Shown here one piece after another: positions 19,901-27,478 of a stretch of DNA of 64,000 bases. Within the stretch, counting starts at the first letter, position 1; the number at the start of each line of letters is the position of its first letter. Source of the DNA: Flavobacteriales bacterium (GTDB lineage: Bacteria > Bacteroidota > Bacteroidia > Flavobacteriales_F > PHOS-HE28); NCBI GenBank assembly GCA_019638085.1, contig JAHBUL010000010.1:108886-172885 (forward strand), given 5' to 3'. The notes beneath the pieces are model-generated. The model had not been told where the DNA came from. It worked only from the letters and a program-made list of their open reading frames with translations, and did not search any database. A program made the translations under genes and the position numbers.

Positions 19901-22900
19901 CTACCTTCACTTAAGCCGGTGAGGTCCATTTGTGACGAGCTGAAGCCCGAAGGCCCGCTCCAAGAAGTGGAATAGGGCGCGTTGCCCCCGCTGATCACTG
20001 TGTTGATGCTGCCGTTGCTCCCACCATTGCATGAGATGGAAGTACCTCCGAAATTGCTCAGGGTGAATTGCGCTGCGATGGCTGCTGGCACTTGTAGCGT
20101 TACATCAAGATCGGTACTGCAACCGTTGTCGTCCGTGATGCTCACGCTATACGTACCGGCTTGCAAGCTCGCTGGATCTTCTGCTATTGAGGTGAAGCCG
20201 TTCGGCCCGGTCCATGCAAAGTTGTATGGTGGTACGGCACCACTTACTTCCAGGTCGATCGCACCGTCACTGCTGTTCGGGCAGCTCACGTTCGCCGTGC
20301 CGAATACGCTCGGGTTGGCGTTCACCGTGAAGAGCCCGGGTTGGTTCACGTCGAAACTGCGCACGATACTGCATCCGTTCGCGTCAGTCACGGTCAAGGT
20401 GTAGCCACCCGCATTCAGTGAGGCGATGTCCTCCGTCGCTGCCGTGAAACCTACTGGACCGGTCCACGACCACGAGTAGGGTGGGGTTCCACCCGTGGTG
20501 GTCACATCCACGGCTCCATTGTCCAACCCTTGGCACAAGGCTGGTATGATGGTACCACTGGCGGCCAGTGCTGTGGGCTGTGTTATCGTGGCAGAAGCGG
20601 ATGTGGTGCATCCGTTCGCATCCTGAACGCTCACTTGCCAAGTGCCGTTGCCGAGCCCTGTTGCGGAAGGTCCGCTCTGGGATGGTGAAGTGTTCCAGAG
20701 GTATGTATATGGCATGGTGCCACCGCTGACCTGTACCGTCGCATTTCCCGAGTTTCCGCCAGCACAGAGTACATCCGTGCTGGAACTGATACTTGCCGAA
20801 AGGACGGATCCCGGTGTGGTGATCTCCACCAATTGGGTGATCGTACACCCGCGTGCATCGGTCACCGTCACCGTGTAGCTTCCTGCATTGAGCCCGGACT
20901 GGGATGCCCCGTTGCGCACGGGTGTTGTATTCCAAGCGTAGGCGTACGGACCACTTCCGCCTGAAGCATTCACTGTGGCACTGCCCGTGCTTTGGCCGTT
21001 GCAGGCTACGTTCTGCTGTGCAGTTACGGCCACGGCCAAGGGCTGTGTGGGTTCGGCAATGGTCACGGCCAATGTGGTTCCACAACTGTTCGCGTCGCTG
21101 ATCGTCGCTGTATAGGTTCCGCCGGAGAGACCGGTCGCGGTCAAGCCCGTCTGTTCGGGGCTTGTGTTCCATGTAATACCGTAGCCCGGCGTTCCTCCGG
21201 AAACGGAGATGGTCGCGCTTCCATTGGCAGCGCCGAAGCATGCAACATCCGTCTTCGCGGAAAGTTGAACGTTGAGTGGCTGGGTGGGTCCGTTGATCGT
21301 AATCACGGTGTCAACGCTGCAGCCATATTGGTCGGTTGCTGTGAACGCGTACGTGCCGGGTGCAAGGTCACTTGCGGTGGATCCACTCTGTACGGGCACG
21401 GTGTTCCAGTTGTAGGTATACGTGGGCATGCCCCCGGTGATGGAGACAGTGGCTGTGCCGTTGGCCTCATTGGCGCAGCCTACATCGGTGGTCCCGGTGA
21501 TGCTTGCCACCATCGGGGCACTGGACAGTAAAGTGGTGCTTGCGATGGCAGTACAACCGTTGGCATCCGTAACGGTCACCGAGTAGGTTCCTGCTCCTAG
21601 GTCGGCAAGGTCCAACGTGCCCGCAGTGAATCCGTTGGGACCGGTCCATGCGGCGCTGTACGGACCAGTGCCTCCAGTGGCGGTGGCGTCGATGCTGCCA
21701 TCCTGGCCACCATGGCAACTGATGTTCTGGCCGAAGATCAGCAAGGAGGGTTCAAGCTGCACGCTGAAGGGAGATGGTTGTCCCACATTGAAGCTCTGGA
21801 CCTTCGTGCAGGCTGCGTCCGTGATCGTCACGGTATAGGTGCCTGCGGGAATACTGGTGATATCCTCCGTGCTCGCCGTGAATCCGTTCGGGCCGGTCCA
21901 TTGGAATGAATAGGGTGCAATGCCTCCTGCCACGCTGAGGTTGATGGCCCCATTGCTAGCGGAGTTGCAAAGTGGGCGCGTGATGCTCGCCGTCGCTGCC
22001 ATCGCACTCACCTTCACTTGCGTTTGCAAGGAACGCGAACATCCACCATCGGTCACGTTCACTGTATAGGTGGTGGTGCTGTTCGGCTGCGCGATGGGGT
22101 TCGGAATAGTGGCATCACTTAATCCTGCAGCAGGGCTCCATGCGTAAGCAGTTCCGCCGGAGGCGAGAAGTTGCACTTGGCCGCTTTGGCAGATGACGCT
22201 CTGCACGGGTGCGAGTTCGGCCTGCAGTGAGTCGATCAGCGGTACAATGAGCGTGTCGGAGTATGCTTCGGGGCAATTCGGATTGCCCAGGATAAAGAGC
22301 AGGGTTTCCATGCCTTCGGCAATGCCATCGGCAATGGTCGCGATCGGCTGCTCCACGTAGTTCTGATTGGCCGGGATGGTAATGAGCTTAGGTACGTTCG
22401 GGTCCACGTTGCCAATGGCCGTATAGTCAGCCCCGTTTGTTGCAGTGCCATGCAGGTAATACTCGAGCGTCAAGGCCTGATCAGTAGCCACCTGCCGGGT
22501 GAAGCGAACGGAACCGTCGTTGCATCCTTCGATCAACGTGTCGCTGCTGTTCTGGCTGATGAGCTGCATGGACACGGGATTGCTTTTCACCTTGGCGATG
22601 AAAACACCGGAATCGAATTTGCGATCGCTGGCATCGGCCACCACCAATTTCAGGTGATAGGTCTGGCAAGGTTGCACCACCGAAAATGCACTAAGCCCAC
22701 GGGTGATGCCATCGTATTGCAGGTGTTGCCCACCGGCATTGTCATGGAAGAAAATGCTGTTGGAGCCGTTGTTCACGTTGTTGATCGCAACGGCCTGGTT
22801 GGTTCCGGGAATAAGAGCGATGTTCTTTTGGTTGCCAATGCCCGGGTCTCCTGTGATGCCCGGTCCGCTGATGAAGAATCCGAACACGTCGTTGTATTGC

Positions 22901-23355
22901 GAGCCCACCCATTCGTTGTACTCCTCGGACCCGAAAACGAAGTCGAAGCGGAGGCTATCTCCCGCTGGGATCACATCGAACTCGAACTTGCAGGCATCAT
23001 AGGTGGTACGACCGGTCACGAGGTTCAAGGTGGGGTCGCCGCTGGTGTTTTGCTGGAAGGTTGTATTCTCCACGTTATTCGGTCCAACGGCATTGGCCAT
23101 GGTTCCCGTAGTAAGCAGAATGCCTTCATCAATGCCGAGTGACGAGCCCGTATACTGGAACTCCCCATAGCCTTGGGTGTGGCAAATGATCTGGGGATTG
23201 GATATGGTGACACCCGGACCGGTGATGGCACGGGCGAGTTCTTGCAGATCCGTTTGTGGGCTTACCGTAAGCTGCGCCGCAGCGAAGCTCGAAATAACCA
23301 AAGCGGCAAGGAAAGCGAAAACACGGATGGAACGAAATGTAGGGGTCACGCTCAT
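13954..23355 (-). CDS. Giant SprB-repeat surface protein with gliding-motility-type C-terminal (type B) sorting domain
   Basis: 3133 residues. A signal peptide (cleavage near SSFAAAQ) precedes a choice-of-anchor L domain (about 25-260, with FGSEEYNEWVGSQYNDVFGF). A Calx-beta-like segment and an Ig/PKD-like segment follow, then a long array of SprB-type repeats. I count 32 units of roughly 75-90 residues, each ending in a variant of AGTYTVTVTDANGC and typically containing GGTxPYxYxWxGPxGF. The last 85 residues (TGFTPNGDGDNDAF ... VFNRWGNVVF ... EGTYFVVLRL) are the type B sorting domain used for T9SS secretion and surface attachment. The ATG at 23355 overlaps the upstream stop as ATGA. Probable adhesin or gliding-type filament; which of the two is not decidable here. 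Confidence 0.95.
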   Translation of the reverse strand: MSVTPTFRSIRVFAFLAALVISSFAAAQLTVSPQTDLQELARAITGPGVTISNPQIICHTQGYGEFQYTGSSLGIDEGILLTTGTMANAVGPNNVENTTFQQNTSGDPTLNLVTGRTTYDACKFEFDVIPAGDSLRFDFVFGSEEYNEWVGSQYNDVFGFFISGPGITGDPGIGNQKNIALIPGTNQAVAINNVNNGSNSIFFHDNAGGQHLQYDGITRGLSAFSVVQPCQTYHLKLVVADASDRKFDSGVFIAKVKSNPVSMQLISQNSSDTLIEGCNDGSVRFTRQVATDQALTLEYYLHGTATNGADYTAIGNVDPNVPKLITIPANQNYVEQPIATIADGIAEGMETLLFILGNPNCPEAYSDTLIVPLIDSLQAELAPVQSVICQSGQVQLLASGGTAYAWSPAAGLSDATIPNPIAQPNSTTTYTVNVTDGGCSRSLQTQVKVSAMAATASITRPLCNSASNGAINLSVAGGIAPYSFQWTGPNGFTASTEDITSIPAGTYTVTITDAACTKVQSFNVGQPSPFSVQLEPSLLIFGQNISCHGGQDGSIDATATGGTGPYSAAWTGPNGFTAGTLDLADLGAGTYSVTVTDANGCTAIASTTLLSSAPMVASITGTTDVGCANEANGTATVSITGGMPTYTYNWNTVPVQSGSTASDLAPGTYAFTATDQYGCSVDTVITINGPTQPLNVQLSAKTDVACFGAANGSATISVSGGTPGYGITWNTSPEQTGLTATGLSGGTYTATISDANSCGTTLAVTIAEPTQPLAVAVTAQQNVACNGQSTGSATVNASGGSGPYAYAWNTTPVRNGASQSGLNAGSYTVTVTDARGCTITQLVEITTPGSVLSASISSSTDVLCAGGNSGNATVQVSGGTMPYTYLWNTSPSQSGPSATGLGNGTWQVSVQDANGCTTSASATITQPTALAASGTIIPALCQGLDNGAVDVTTTGGTPPYSWSWTGPVGFTAATEDIASLNAGGYTLTVTDANGCSIVRSFDVNQPGLFTVNANPSVFGTANVSCPNSSDGAIDLEVSGAVPPYNFAWTGPNGFTSIAEDPASLQAGTYSVSITDDNGCSTDLDVTLQVPAAIAAQFTLSNFGGTSISCNGGSNGSINTVISGGNAPYSTSWSGPSGFSSSQMDLTGLSEGSYQLTITDANGCVATPSASLSQPTTLTASDGGTSPVSCFGSNNGQATVHATGGRAPYSFSWNTSPIQHAASATGLATGSYTVVVTDANGCTTSTTLAVGGPAAPLAIDIPTITNVLCHGGQTGEAIVQATGGTPPYSYTWNTVPQTNGPTATGLAAGTWTVIATDAAGCTASRNVVIAQPQQPLAATLANYHTVTCYGDNDGSISINVTGGSGNYSITWNTMPVQTGSSVTGLPIGNHVATIADMNGCTQTMNFPVSIGGPSAPLAMSYVPFTYPGGAHVSCPGNSDGSIDVTVTGGTPAYTYFWQDGAGGNLQMQDPTGLSAGTYFLSIGDGHGCFIDTVITLDAPDPITATATVQSAICHGASNGAINMTPAGGVAPYAYQWSGPHGFTATTQDLNMIAAGVYTVVITDANGCSINQPFDVTEPGTFSFDATVVPAACNASATGSIQMQASGGTPPYQYAWSGPNGFAATTVNISDLAAGAYHLTLTDDNGCSALYSATITAPGPLTVFSISSKNHGGFDISCAGSSDGAIATTYSGGTPPYTFAWTGPGGFTANTPDISGLAAGSYTLTVTDANGCTRTTTSTLVGPPVLTASAVAGGFAGGSGTSCEGASDGSIILTPAGGAPPYTVTWNGPGGFTSNGWQLTGLTPGTYTASITDGNGCTVTAMATITAPTAITLSSAPTNITCYGGTNGAIDLSVSGGSGTYSYQWTGPGLFTASTQDLAGLVAGTYDVTTMDANGCTAIASVSIAQPTVIQATAAIATTACQGANTGAIDLTVSGGAGGYGYLWTGFPAFSATTEDISDLFAGVYTVLITDADGCSFSTSYNVGEPGLFDISAELSSMAGGYNVSCANANDGTIDATVSGGTGPYSYFWTGPNGFTSIDLNLTDLVSGEYSLTVHDANGCNATESFTLVAPSAITIGLSVTSQPSCHDEVDGSIGSSITGGTAPYTSSWSGPNGPLGISQNLTGVSAGTYVVTVMDALGCTGTQSITITSPVGIDAIATPFVFPNGANLSCANYNDGSIDLGITGGTGPYVVSWAGPGGYQSSSVDITGLAPGTYTATITDANGCIAFAQVQLVAPTPLQLVITTSSYSGGNQISCSGAADGTISLFTTGGTPGYTLSWNGPNGFSSTQATLQNLVPGTYTVLVIDASGCNAIATVTLAAPPPISATAVLSDQGGFEVGCDGNDGSIDLTAGGGLAPYQYSWAGPNGFASTSEDLQDLAAGAYTVMITDANGCSTSRTYSLSAPENFIATLAVTSNECDLSTNGEINLTVTGGAGPFEIAWTGPNGFTSTDEDISGLASGDYSVTVTSAMGCTTSTQATVLAAAPITVELYASDYGDVNIPCHGDSTGTIELAVSGGFSPLDIAWVGPGGFSANTADINGLMAGTYAVVITDDHGCMRDTSITLIQPDSALTTTLSATDIACHGELSGSLEAIVSGGAAPYTYDWRGPDSTMYNTPDITGVGAGNYELVVTDANQCVNTLTINITQPDSALAVNYSLLYHNGYNTSCADASDGAIDLEVIGGTPGYTYSWTGPDGFSASEDSISGLVAGTYVLTAVDASGCSIDQSITLVPAPLITIELAAVTFPSGTHISCSGESDGMITATIGGGIGPVSIQWSGPGGFISSELNIDSLAPGTYCLTVTDANGCSDQECVTLVAPDVLTAVASATAAPCGLATGTVNTVVTGGSAPFSYTWNSGDQSADLNDVIAGVYSVMVTDANGCTASDSAAVAGSPGVAATATVTDPLCNASAEGAINLSITSGLAPYIILWDNGSTEDNLSDLPGGEYAVAVTDANGCPWDSVITVLAPPVITADTLVSHFANGHNITTWGGTNGSITVNAAGGTPPYSYEWNDGDNTPARYGLSAGTYMVRITDANGCALELTIILTQPDELEMPTGFTPNGDGDNDAFVVHGIDAYPGNQLTVFNRWGNVVFDQLYYNNEWRGENQQGQALPEGTYFVVLRLNADLTLQNYVDLRR

Positions 23356-23705
23356 TGTCCTCGTGCGTTTTCGCACGCTGTTTCGGCGGCTTGTAAGGTG
23401 ATCTCAACGGGCTCGATCCGCGCTGCGGTTACCACGGGTGCCAAGGCTGTCATGGCCTTGGTGCGCAGGCTTTCGCGGGAGGTGGATGCGGCATTGGCGG
23501 CAAAGACGATGATCCCTGCAGGAACGCAGGCATACGCCACATGTATCTCACCGGCACCATGTGTGGTTTGGACCAACAAATCGCGCTCTGCGCTTGTGAG
23601 TGTGTTTATCCGGATGCCGACGGATTCTTGGGCCAACAAATGGTTGGTGGTGAAGATCATCAGTAAGATGATTAAGCGCAGCGGTCTGGGCATGTTGAGC
23701 TTCAT
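23352..23705 (-). CDS. Small secreted protein heading the SprB-repeat operon
   Basis: 117 residues from the ATG at 23705 (MKLNMPRPLRLIILLMIF, signal peptide ending near LLAQ), leaving a mature chain of about 91 residues. I do not recognise the family. Visible features are one central hydrophobic strand region (VAYACVPAGIIVFAAN), a mixed alpha/beta look, and two cysteines in the mature part. Its stop overlaps the start of the giant surface protein (ATGA), so the two are translationally coupled and probably act together, for instance as a periplasmic chaperone, adaptor or surface subunit. That role is inference. An upstream in-frame start at 23729 lacks signal-like sequence. Confidence 0.75.
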   Translation of the reverse strand: MKLNMPRPLRLIILLMIFTTNHLLAQESVGIRINTLTSAERDLLVQTTHGAGEIHVAYACVPAGIIVFAANAASTSRESLRTKAMTALAPVVTAARIEPVEITLQAAETACENARGQ

Positions 23706-23916
23706 GCGTGTGGATTTATCGTTGATCATCGGGACCTATACAGGTTTCCGGTGAACGGCTTGAGGCCATGGATGCCGCGTTATACTCGTCCAATGCAGGA
23801 AAGGTTCCGATGAGACCTTACAGCCTCAAGCAGGTCCGTGATGCCGATCCTCAATTACCAGGACCGCGAAGCGAAGGCCAAATGCCGGTCCTTCAGCTCA
23901 CAGTTCGTTGGGTAGG

Positions 23917-24666
23917 TCAGGGAGTGCCCTTGACCGAGCGCTGTCGCAAAACTTCATGAAGCACCACGCCTGAGGCCACGCTCACGTTCAGCGAGCCGAT
24001 GCTACCGGACATGCGAATACGCACCAAGGCATCTGCTTTGCGCAGTATCACCGGCGATATGCCTATATCCTCGGCACCCATCACCAACACCACGGGGCCG
24101 GTCAGGTCGGTTTCCTCGATCAGTGCTTCAGCCTTCTCCGTTACGGCGATGATCCGGAGACCATGCTCTCGTGCCCGATCCAATGCCAAAGGTAGGTTTT
24201 CCACCCGGCAGACCGGCTTGCGTAACAACGCACCCGCACTGCTTTTTACAGCATCACTGCCTAAGCGGGCCGTGTTGGTTTTCGGTACCAGCATGCCGTG
24301 CGCACCAAAGCATTCGGCGCTCCGGGCAATAGCACCCATGTTCCGTACGTCCGTGACGCCATCCAAGGCCACCAGCAAAGGATCCTCTCCGCGGTCGTAT
24401 GCCTGCGCGATCAGCCCATCGAGGTCCTGCATGGCTACTTGGCTGATGAATGCGATCACGCCTTGGTGCTCCGTGGTCGTCAGCCGGTCCAGTTTATCAC
24501 CCGGCACGGGTTGCCACGGAACACCCAGCTCGCGGGCCAGGTTCTTCAGGTCGCGGATATTCGGACCACCCGCATCCCTGCGGATCAGCATCTTCTCCAC
24601 ATGCAGGTCGCTGCGTAGCGCTTCCATTACCGGGTGGATCCCACAAACCAGTTCGTCTTTTTTCAT
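23917..24666 (-). CDS. rlmB: 23S rRNA (guanosine-2'-O)-methyltransferase, TrmH/SpoU family
   Basis: 249 residues. An N-terminal substrate-binding domain (about 1-80, VCGIHPVMEALRSD) is followed by the SPOUT knot domain with motif 1 (DGVTDVRNMGAIARSAECFG), motif 2 (VVLVMGAEDIGIS) and motif 3 (IRMSGSIGSLNVSVASGVVL), which form the AdoMet site. The family member of this size and layout modifies G2251 of 23S rRNA (E. coli numbering) in the peptidyl-transferase P-loop; substrate identity is inferred. Motif 2 has Ala-Glu-Asp where Glu-Gly is more usual. The gene lies downstream of the GWxTD lipoprotein gene with a 111-nt gap. Confidence 0.9.
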   Translation of the reverse strand: MKKDELVCGIHPVMEALRSDLHVEKMLIRRDAGGPNIRDLKNLARELGVPWQPVPGDKLDRLTTTEHQGVIAFISQVAMQDLDGLIAQAYDRGEDPLLVALDGVTDVRNMGAIARSAECFGAHGMLVPKTNTARLGSDAVKSSAGALLRKPVCRVENLPLALDRAREHGLRIIAVTEKAEALIEETDLTGPVVLVMGAEDIGISPVILRKADALVRIRMSGSIGSLNVSVASGVVLHEVLRQRSVKGTP

Positions 24667-24777
24667 TCAAGGTTTCAATCGTCGTTCACCAACCTCCAAC
24701 CTCCATCCATCAATTCTCTTTCTTCTCCGAGCCCTCTGCCTGCCTGAGCTATGTCGGAGCGTGATGAACTCCGGCTC

Positions 24778-26058
24778 TCAATTCTGCAATATCCTTCCGT
24801 TCCTCCAGCTTTCCACGTTGCGGTACCATGCGCTTTTCAATCGGGGGTCGCGCTGAAGCACCAGGTCGTTATCGCTGAATGGCTCATCCCTCCGAACAAA
24901 GTTGAACACCAAGCTCATCAGGTTGGTCTCATCGCCATAGATCCAGGTTTCGCTCCGGCCATCCTTACGGATCGTGGTCGGCGTGCCGAAGATGATGTGG
25001 ACCAATCCACGGTCGGTCTTCCAGCCTTCCGTATAGCTGGTAAAATGGCGGTTGGCACTTTCCACGCGTCCGTAGTATCCGGCTATGGCATCCCGGGCCC
25101 GGTCACGGCTTCCGGCCGCATCCGTCCAGAATTGCTCCACCGCTTTACGAGGCTCTTCCGAGGTTGAAATGGCATCCCATTCCTTGGTACTGGTGATGTA
25201 CCGTAAAGGAGAGACCATGTCCGAAGCTGTAGAAACGGTCGGATAGCTTTCGGTTGGGACAAAGAGTGTATAGCCCACCATGCTGGCTGTGTCCGTGCGG
25301 AAATGATAGAAGCCGCTTCTTCCTGCGGTGAAACTGAATTTGCCATCTGGCTGAACGCGGATCATGAAGGTGCTGTCCGGTGGGAAGTCCAGTAAGGGGG
25401 GCTGCACATTCGCAAATACGGGGGCTGGCAATTTTTCCACGGCGGGGTAGTGCCCTACATGAAGCAGTGTGCCGGCATGGCTCTCTGCTTCGATCTTCAA
25501 GTTAGTACCGGGCCGTACATGGTCATCAAATATCGGAAGATTGTTAGCGCCCAGCGGCAGGAATTCCTGTGCATTGCCGGCTGTGCCACGCTCCACGCGG
25601 AGCATTACCGTGCTTTGGGCATCACGATTTAGATCGTGGGCGGTAATGCGAATGATGAATTGCGTATTCCCTACCGTCTTCAACGCCATGTTCCCGATCA
25701 GCTCCTTGTCTTCATTGGCCACCATGCTTTGGTCCTTCACAAATGTGCTCGCGCTGTCCAACAGATCACGTGAACCGGGTGCGGGGTATGCTTGATAGCT
25801 CATCACCACTCGTGCGTGGTACGGCCCGCCACCGCCGGTTCCCTTATAGAGCAGGTCTGCGGTGCGCAGCTTGAAGTAGATCACGGCACTGCCATCATCG
25901 GGCTGGTATACTCGGGCTTGCAAGCGAATGGCCGCGGCACCCTTGCCATAGAGGTAGGCGAAATTGTCACCCGTAGCCACAGGGACATAGGATCCGCAGC
26001 CCCATGTGCCTGCGAGCAACAAGGATCCCAGGAGGAAGTGAAGGGTCCTTTGTTTCAT
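24778..26058 (-). CDS. GWxTD domain lipoprotein
   Basis: 426 residues with a lipoprotein signal (lipobox LAGTWGC). The C-terminal 83 residues contain the defining motif EGWKTDRGLVHIIFGTPT (from about residue 344) followed by ETWIYGDE. The middle is beta-rich. GWxTD proteins are widespread in Bacteroidota and have no firmly established function. Its ATG overlaps the end of rmuC (ATGA), indicating co-translation with that gene. Confidence 0.88.
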   Translation of the reverse strand: MKQRTLHFLLGSLLLAGTWGCGSYVPVATGDNFAYLYGKGAAAIRLQARVYQPDDGSAVIYFKLRTADLLYKGTGGGGPYHARVVMSYQAYPAPGSRDLLDSASTFVKDQSMVANEDKELIGNMALKTVGNTQFIIRITAHDLNRDAQSTVMLRVERGTAGNAQEFLPLGANNLPIFDDHVRPGTNLKIEAESHAGTLLHVGHYPAVEKLPAPVFANVQPPLLDFPPDSTFMIRVQPDGKFSFTAGRSGFYHFRTDTASMVGYTLFVPTESYPTVSTASDMVSPLRYITSTKEWDAISTSEEPRKAVEQFWTDAAGSRDRARDAIAGYYGRVESANRHFTSYTEGWKTDRGLVHIIFGTPTTIRKDGRSETWIYGDETNLMSLVFNFVRRDEPFSDNDLVLQRDPRLKSAWYRNVESWRNGRILQN

Positions 26059-27374
26059 GCGTCGTGTGGTTCCTCCGTGGAGCGTTCCAGCAATTTGGGA
26101 TGAAGGTTCTTGTTCGTTTTCGCTCCAAGGTCTTTTAGCATCTCCACTTGGCGAACTAAGTTCCCTGGTCCTTCGCTCAATTTGCCCACTGCCTTTTCGT
26201 AGCTGTCCCTTGCATCGTTCACGTGCTTCCCGATGCGTCCAAGATCCTCGGTGAAGCCTACGAACTTTTCATAGAGCAGGCCGGCACGTTCCGCAATGGC
26301 CATGTGGTTCCTAGCGATCCGCTCATTCTTCCAAAGGCCGTGAATGGTGCGAAGGGTGGCCATCAAGGTGCTGTGCGTCACCATCACCACTTGGCGGTCG
26401 TAGGCTTCCTGGAAGATCTCCGGACGTTCGCGCAAGGCCAATAGGAAGGCGGGTTCTATCGGTACGAACATCAACACGAAGTCAACGCTGGAAACATCAT
26501 ATAATTTGGTGTAGTTCTTATCACTTAGTCCTTTCGCGTGGATGCGCATGCTGTCCACGTGTTGGCGGAGCAGCCGGGTCCGTTCGGCGTCATCCGTGGC
26601 GGTGCAGTACTGCTCATAATGCAAGAGCGAAACCTTGGAATCGATGATCAAGTGCTTCTCTTCGGGCAGGAATATGACAGCATCGGGACGCAGCCGGGTA
26701 CCATCGGCCTGTGTCGTGCTTTCCTGCATGCTGTATTCCTGGCCTTTCACCAAGCCGGAACTCTCCAGCAGTTTGTCCAGGATCATTTCGCCCCAAGCAC
26801 CTTGGCTCTGGTGATCGCCCTTCAACGCCTTGGTCAAATTGTCTGCATCCTGGCTCAGACGCTGGTTCTGTTCCACCAGCTTGGCCACTTCGCTCTTCAA
26901 CAGGAAGCGCTCCTTGCCTTCTTTGTCATAGGCCACACGCACTTGCTCCTGGAATTCCTTGATGCGCTCCTTGAAGGGATCCAGCAGAAGCTTCAAGGTG
27001 CCTTCCTGCCGATCGGTGAGCTGCTTGCCTTTCTCCTCCATCAAGGTGTTCGCAATGTGCTTGAACTCCTTGGTCATCCGTTCGTTCAGTGATTCAAGCT
27101 CCGCCTTTTGGCTGTCCAATTTCTCTTCAAGCCCTGCATTGCGTTGCCGCTCTTTTTCGAATTGGCCGTTCAATGTCATCAACTCACGCTGTAGGTCCTG
27201 CACGTGTTGCTCACGCTCCGACAGTTGCCGACCGAACTCCAGTCGATCGGTCTCACGCGCTTCCTGCACCAGTCTCACCGCATCAGCTCCTTTGTTCCGC
27301 GACCAGAATATCACAGCCACCGCACCGAGAATGACCCCGGCCAGAAGTCCCAGTAAAAGGCTCGTCCATACCAT
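26055..27374 (-). CDS. rmuC: DNA recombination protein RmuC homologue
   Basis: 439 residues. One N-terminal membrane helix (about 3-25) precedes a long coiled coil (about 30-170, rich in Glu, Arg, Leu and Gln) and the conserved RmuC domain (about 185-390, with GDHQSQGAWGEMILDKLLE, LRPDAVIFLPEEKHLIIDSKVSL and VDFVLMFVPIEPAFL). RmuC limits rearrangements at inverted repeats in E. coli; its fold is related to restriction-endonuclease-like nucleases. First gene of a set with the GWxTD lipoprotein and perhaps rlmB. Confidence 0.93.
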   Translation of the reverse strand: MVWTSLLLGLLAGVILGAVAVIFWSRNKGADAVRLVQEARETDRLEFGRQLSEREQHVQDLQRELMTLNGQFEKERQRNAGLEEKLDSQKAELESLNERMTKEFKHIANTLMEEKGKQLTDRQEGTLKLLLDPFKERIKEFQEQVRVAYDKEGKERFLLKSEVAKLVEQNQRLSQDADNLTKALKGDHQSQGAWGEMILDKLLESSGLVKGQEYSMQESTTQADGTRLRPDAVIFLPEEKHLIIDSKVSLLHYEQYCTATDDAERTRLLRQHVDSMRIHAKGLSDKNYTKLYDVSSVDFVLMFVPIEPAFLLALRERPEIFQEAYDRQVVMVTHSTLMATLRTIHGLWKNERIARNHMAIAERAGLLYEKFVGFTEDLGRIGKHVNDARDSYEKAVGKLSEGPGNLVRQVEMLKDLGAKTNKNLHPKLLERSTEEPHDA

Positions 27375-27437
27375 GCCGCTAAGGTAGGTGGGCTTTGAAG
27401 TATGGCGTTTTGTTAGTCTTGAGTCTTGGGTCCGGAG

Positions 27438-27458
27438 TCCATTTCAGCCTGAAATGGA
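27438..27458. other. Short perfect hairpin in the rmuC / L,D-transpeptidase spacer
   Basis: Arms of 9 bp (27438-27446 and 27450-27458) surround GCC. There is no U-tract on either strand, so an intrinsic terminator is doubtful. It lies just downstream of the L,D-transpeptidase stop and upstream of rmuC. Confidence 0.4.
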
Positions 27459-27478
27459 TTGAGAGCTTGATGGGACAC

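Noticed and set aside
13882..23142. Many + strand open frames (for example 13882-14652, 15664-16164, 18349-18831, 22450-23142) opposite the giant gene
   Set aside because: They are antisense shadows of the SprB repeats; they repeat with the same period, lack starts with spacing or signals, and have low-complexity composition.
13954..23355. CRISPR-like regular repeats
   Set aside because: The period is about 240 nt, the units are in one long reading frame and diverge as protein repeats do; there are no short identical repeats with unique spacers and no cas genes.
23768..23959. 63-codon + strand frame in the gap before rlmB
   Set aside because: No signal, domain or promoter is seen, and it runs antisense into the rlmB 3' end.
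27438..27458. Hairpin as the terminator of the L,D-transpeptidase gene
   Set aside because: The stem is perfect but no U-tract follows on the minus strand; listed only as a hairpin.
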